This document shows positions 62,179 through 64,000 of a stretch of DNA of 64,000 bases, piece after piece. Where the stretch lies: positions 310,001 through 374,000 of the forward strand of contig NZ_JACJQU010000004.1 of the NCBI RefSeq assembly GCF_014696825.1. Direction: 5' to 3'. Within the stretch, counting starts at the first letter, position 1. Every line of letters begins with the position of its first letter. The translations under genes and the position numbers were made by a program. This stretch comes from Anabaena sphaerica FACHB-251 (lineage in GTDB: Bacteria > Cyanobacteriota > Cyanobacteriia > Cyanobacteriales > Nostocaceae). The notes beneath the pieces are model-generated. The model was not told the origin of the DNA. It searched no databases and saw nothing but the letters and a program-made list of their open reading frames with translations.

Positions 62179-63771
62179 TCATCCGTCACCTGTCAAGGGG
62201 TCTTCAATCATGAACTCCCATGTTTCGCCTTTAGCACTGCCAAACTTTAATTTCATTCCTGATCTCAGAGGTACTTGCTCACGGAGAATTTGTTGCCAAC
62301 CATTTGGGCTTAGACACCAAGTTGTACCGTAGGTGGAGAAATCTTGCAAGTAATAAGTGGTAACTGATTTAGAACCAGTGAGAATATTACGGCAGAGGAT
62401 TTCGGCATGGCGTTTGGAAATATATAGTTCGGGGATAACAATATCATTATCTTTCGTGCGACCAATACGGGTAACACCAGAACGCAGTAACCAAGTTTTA
62501 CCTTCTGATGAAAGCGATCGTAAAGAAGCAATGGGTGCTGGGGAAGTTATACCAGAGATAGCAGTATCGGGTAATTCCGTAATTCCTTCATCAACACTTT
62601 TAATCAAGTCACCACGAAAATCCGGATGTAGGTAAAGAACTGGTAATGTCCAAGCTGGTTGATTGAACTTATATATTGTTAACAGTTCTTGCCTAGCAGC
62701 AGCTACTGCTTCATCAATTGGTTTACGCGATCGCAATGCTTCTGTAAAAGCTTTAATAAAACTATGACTTTCCTGGTCTGCAATTTCATCCCGCATTGCT
62801 AATACTGCAGGTACACCATGACGGATGAGGACTTCTGCTAAACTGCTAGCGGGTATAGCCTGTTGATTAATAGCCGCTGGTTGCGCTCCCCAGCAGGCAT
62901 TAAACACCCCTAGTTTTACGCCTGTGCGGGTTAATACTTGGGCTAATTCTATGCCATTGAGGGTCATATTTGGTCCCAAAAATAATAAACCACCATCGGG
63001 AGCAGGTAATCCATGACCAGCGTAAAAAAAGACATTGTAGGCTTTGGTTTCCAACTCTTGAATTAACTGTTGTGGAGTGGGTTGCAAGAGTGTCTTGACC
63101 ATACAGGCTGATACAGAATTTTTACCAGACGGACTACATTCTGACAAGATTTTTTCCAGAATAGCAGCTTCTGTTTCCAATTCTAGGTTGTCATCATGTC
63201 CCAAAACCAACAAGACATTTAAAGCCGCGTCTGTTCGCAAATTTGGCAGGGGTTCAACTTCACTGGTAGTCCGACTAAATAAAATATCTTGGGAAAGAGA
63301 TATTGCTGATTGGCCGGGTTCGCGCTGCATAATTTCCCAAGGTAGAGCAATCAGATCAGGGTCACGAATTTCCAAGCGAAAACGCAACCGTTTATTCTGA
63401 CCCATAGCCATACCGCGACTACGTTCCAGACTACCAAGAATTTGTCCATCGAATACCCAGCGCCATAAACTAATGCCCAGATATTGCATCAACCGACTAC
63501 TGTAGGGACTTGTAGTTTGACCGACTAGGGGTGAACTAAAATCAATTGGTAATGTATTTACTCCTGGTGATGTTGAGACCAAAGCAATATCGAGGGGACT
63601 ATGACCAGCAAACATTTGCTGCCATTCTTGCCAAATTTGACCGAGTTCAGGAGAAAAAACACAGTCACGCAAAACATAACCACTAGGATAGGGAGCTTTA
63701 ACCACCCAAATAGCGAAGTTATCAGTGCCAGTATTTACCAGACGAGCGATCGCCACATTCAGGCAGGACAT
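62179..63771 (-). CDS. CHAT (caspase-like) domain protein with C-terminal FHA domain
   Basis: A 530-residue protein. The CHAT peptidase domain (about 150-375) keeps the catalytic dyad: His about 253 in FFYAGHGLPAPDGG and Cys about 293 in GVFNACWGAQPAA. A linker (380-420) leads to an FHA domain (about 425-515) with VTRIGRTKDNDIVI and ISKRHAEI, while the NGT motif reads STYGT. The tail end PLTGDG lies in an STRR tract. CHAT proteases act in bacterial cell death and defence (for example with TPR-GreA systems and Craspase), but the target here is unknown. No membrane segment is evident. Confidence 0.9.
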   Translation of the reverse strand: MSCLNVAIARLVNTGTDNFAIWVVKAPYPSGYVLRDCVFSPELGQIWQEWQQMFAGHSPLDIALVSTSPGVNTLPIDFSSPLVGQTTSPYSSRLMQYLGISLWRWVFDGQILGSLERSRGMAMGQNKRLRFRLEIRDPDLIALPWEIMQREPGQSAISLSQDILFSRTTSEVEPLPNLRTDAALNVLLVLGHDDNLELETEAAILEKILSECSPSGKNSVSACMVKTLLQPTPQQLIQELETKAYNVFFYAGHGLPAPDGGLLFLGPNMTLNGIELAQVLTRTGVKLGVFNACWGAQPAAINQQAIPASSLAEVLIRHGVPAVLAMRDEIADQESHSFIKAFTEALRSRKPIDEAVAAARQELLTIYKFNQPAWTLPVLYLHPDFRGDLIKSVDEGITELPDTAISGITSPAPIASLRSLSSEGKTWLLRSGVTRIGRTKDNDIVIPELYISKRHAEILCRNILTGSKSVTTYYLQDFSTYGTTWCLSPNGWQQILREQVPLRSGMKLKFGSAKGETWEFMIEDPLTGDG

Positions 63772-63931
63772 GGATTTGTGGAAACTAAACTTTAAAAAGC
63801 AGTAATTGACAACAAACTTTGTCTGGGCGGAAAATTTTGATTTTGTTGATCACCTGAATTATCATATCCTATGATGGTGATGAGTATCACTCAGGCGCTT
63901 GGCGCTTCGTCACTGGTGATGGCGATAAATC
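63772..63931. other. Short intergenic region before the CHAT gene
   Basis: 160 bp between the CHAT gene start and the stop of the next minus-strand gene. TGATGGTGATGAGTATCACTC is a minor fold-back; nothing else is seen. Confidence 0.4.
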
Positions 63932-64000
63932 TTATTGGTTTTCTGAGCTTTGTGGTGTCGGTGTTGCTGTTGTAGTTGGTTGTGGGCTGAGAGATGGAAT
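63932..64000 (-). CDS. 3' end of a Pro/Thr-rich protein, cut by the window edge
   Basis: A start-less minus-strand frame from 64000 to TAA at 63932 encodes 22 residues, PSLSPQPTTTATPTPQSSEN and a final Gln. Pro/Thr-rich tails like this occur in cyanobacterial kinases, FHA proteins and surface proteins. With its neighbour being an FHA protein a kinase would be attractive, but nothing in the visible part shows it. Confidence 0.45.
   Translation of the reverse strand: MPSLSPQPTTTATPTPQSSENQ

Overview
The window is a chromosomal segment of a filamentous, very probably heterocyst-forming (Nostocales) cyanobacterium. The evidence is photosynthesis genes (psb28, psaE, ndhO), frequent HIP1 octamers (GCGATCGC), heptameric tandem repeats of the STRR type between genes, and a nitrate-assimilation cluster containing cnaT and ntcB, an arrangement known from Anabaena. 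I see no rRNA, CRISPR array, prophage or intact transposase gene. There is one tRNA, tRNA-Pro(GGG).

Layout. 1-11.5 kb: housekeeping and photosynthesis genes (AI-2E transporter family, cysS, a CobW-type metallochaperone GTPase with a His-rich loop, dtd, psb28, moaB, a 59-codon PCP_red protein, mraY, a DUF3134 protein, a fibrillin-like protein, psaE, mutM, ndhO, a malate/lactate dehydrogenase). 11.9-20.2 kb: a calcineurin-like phosphoesterase, an orphan sugar-ABC permease, a sugar-phosphate transferase, and a 1509-residue protein that combines a coiled-coil N-terminus, five 44-residue tandem repeats and an Hsp70-like ATPase domain. 20.6-27.6 kb: a Crp/Fnr regulator, a DUF2232 membrane protein, a CobT-like protein, a solute-binding lipoprotein, rpoZ, and small conserved proteins. 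27.7-33 kb: tRNA-Pro, 5-formyl-THF cyclo-ligase, then GDP-fucose synthesis (gmd, fcl) with a sugar transferase and a GT4 glycosyltransferase, which together suggest exopolysaccharide synthesis. 33-43 kb: an epimerase, pgsA, aspA, DUF29 and DUF362 proteins, ppa, panD and an MBL-fold protein.

43-59.5 kb is the centrepiece, a nitrate-assimilation island. cnaT and ntcB lie on the minus strand with an NtcA-type box ahead of ntcB. A Rieske lipoprotein and a decayed toxin-antitoxin locus follow. Then come nirA-nrtA-nrtB-nrtC-nrtD-nrtP-narB on the plus strand behind a textbook NtcA-activated promoter (GTA-N8-TAC, 22 bp, TAN3T). A PsiE-like protein and narM close the island. The cluster carries both a complete ABC nitrate transporter and an MFS nitrate permease, which is unusual.

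59.6-64 kb holds a possible signalling and proteolysis module: an FHA-PrsW intramembrane protease, an unknown 212-residue protein, a CHAT-FHA protein with its catalytic His and Cys intact, and the tail of a further Pro/Thr-rich protein cut by the window edge.

A recurring theme is small non-coding mobile hairpin elements (at least four families, 70-125 bp) and STRR repeats that sit exactly at gene boundaries. They supply the best start codon of the cyclo-ligase gene, the stop codon of nrtC and the C-terminal tails of two proteins, and they separate two truncated genes at the toxin-antitoxin scar. Two Uma2-family genes are visibly decaying.
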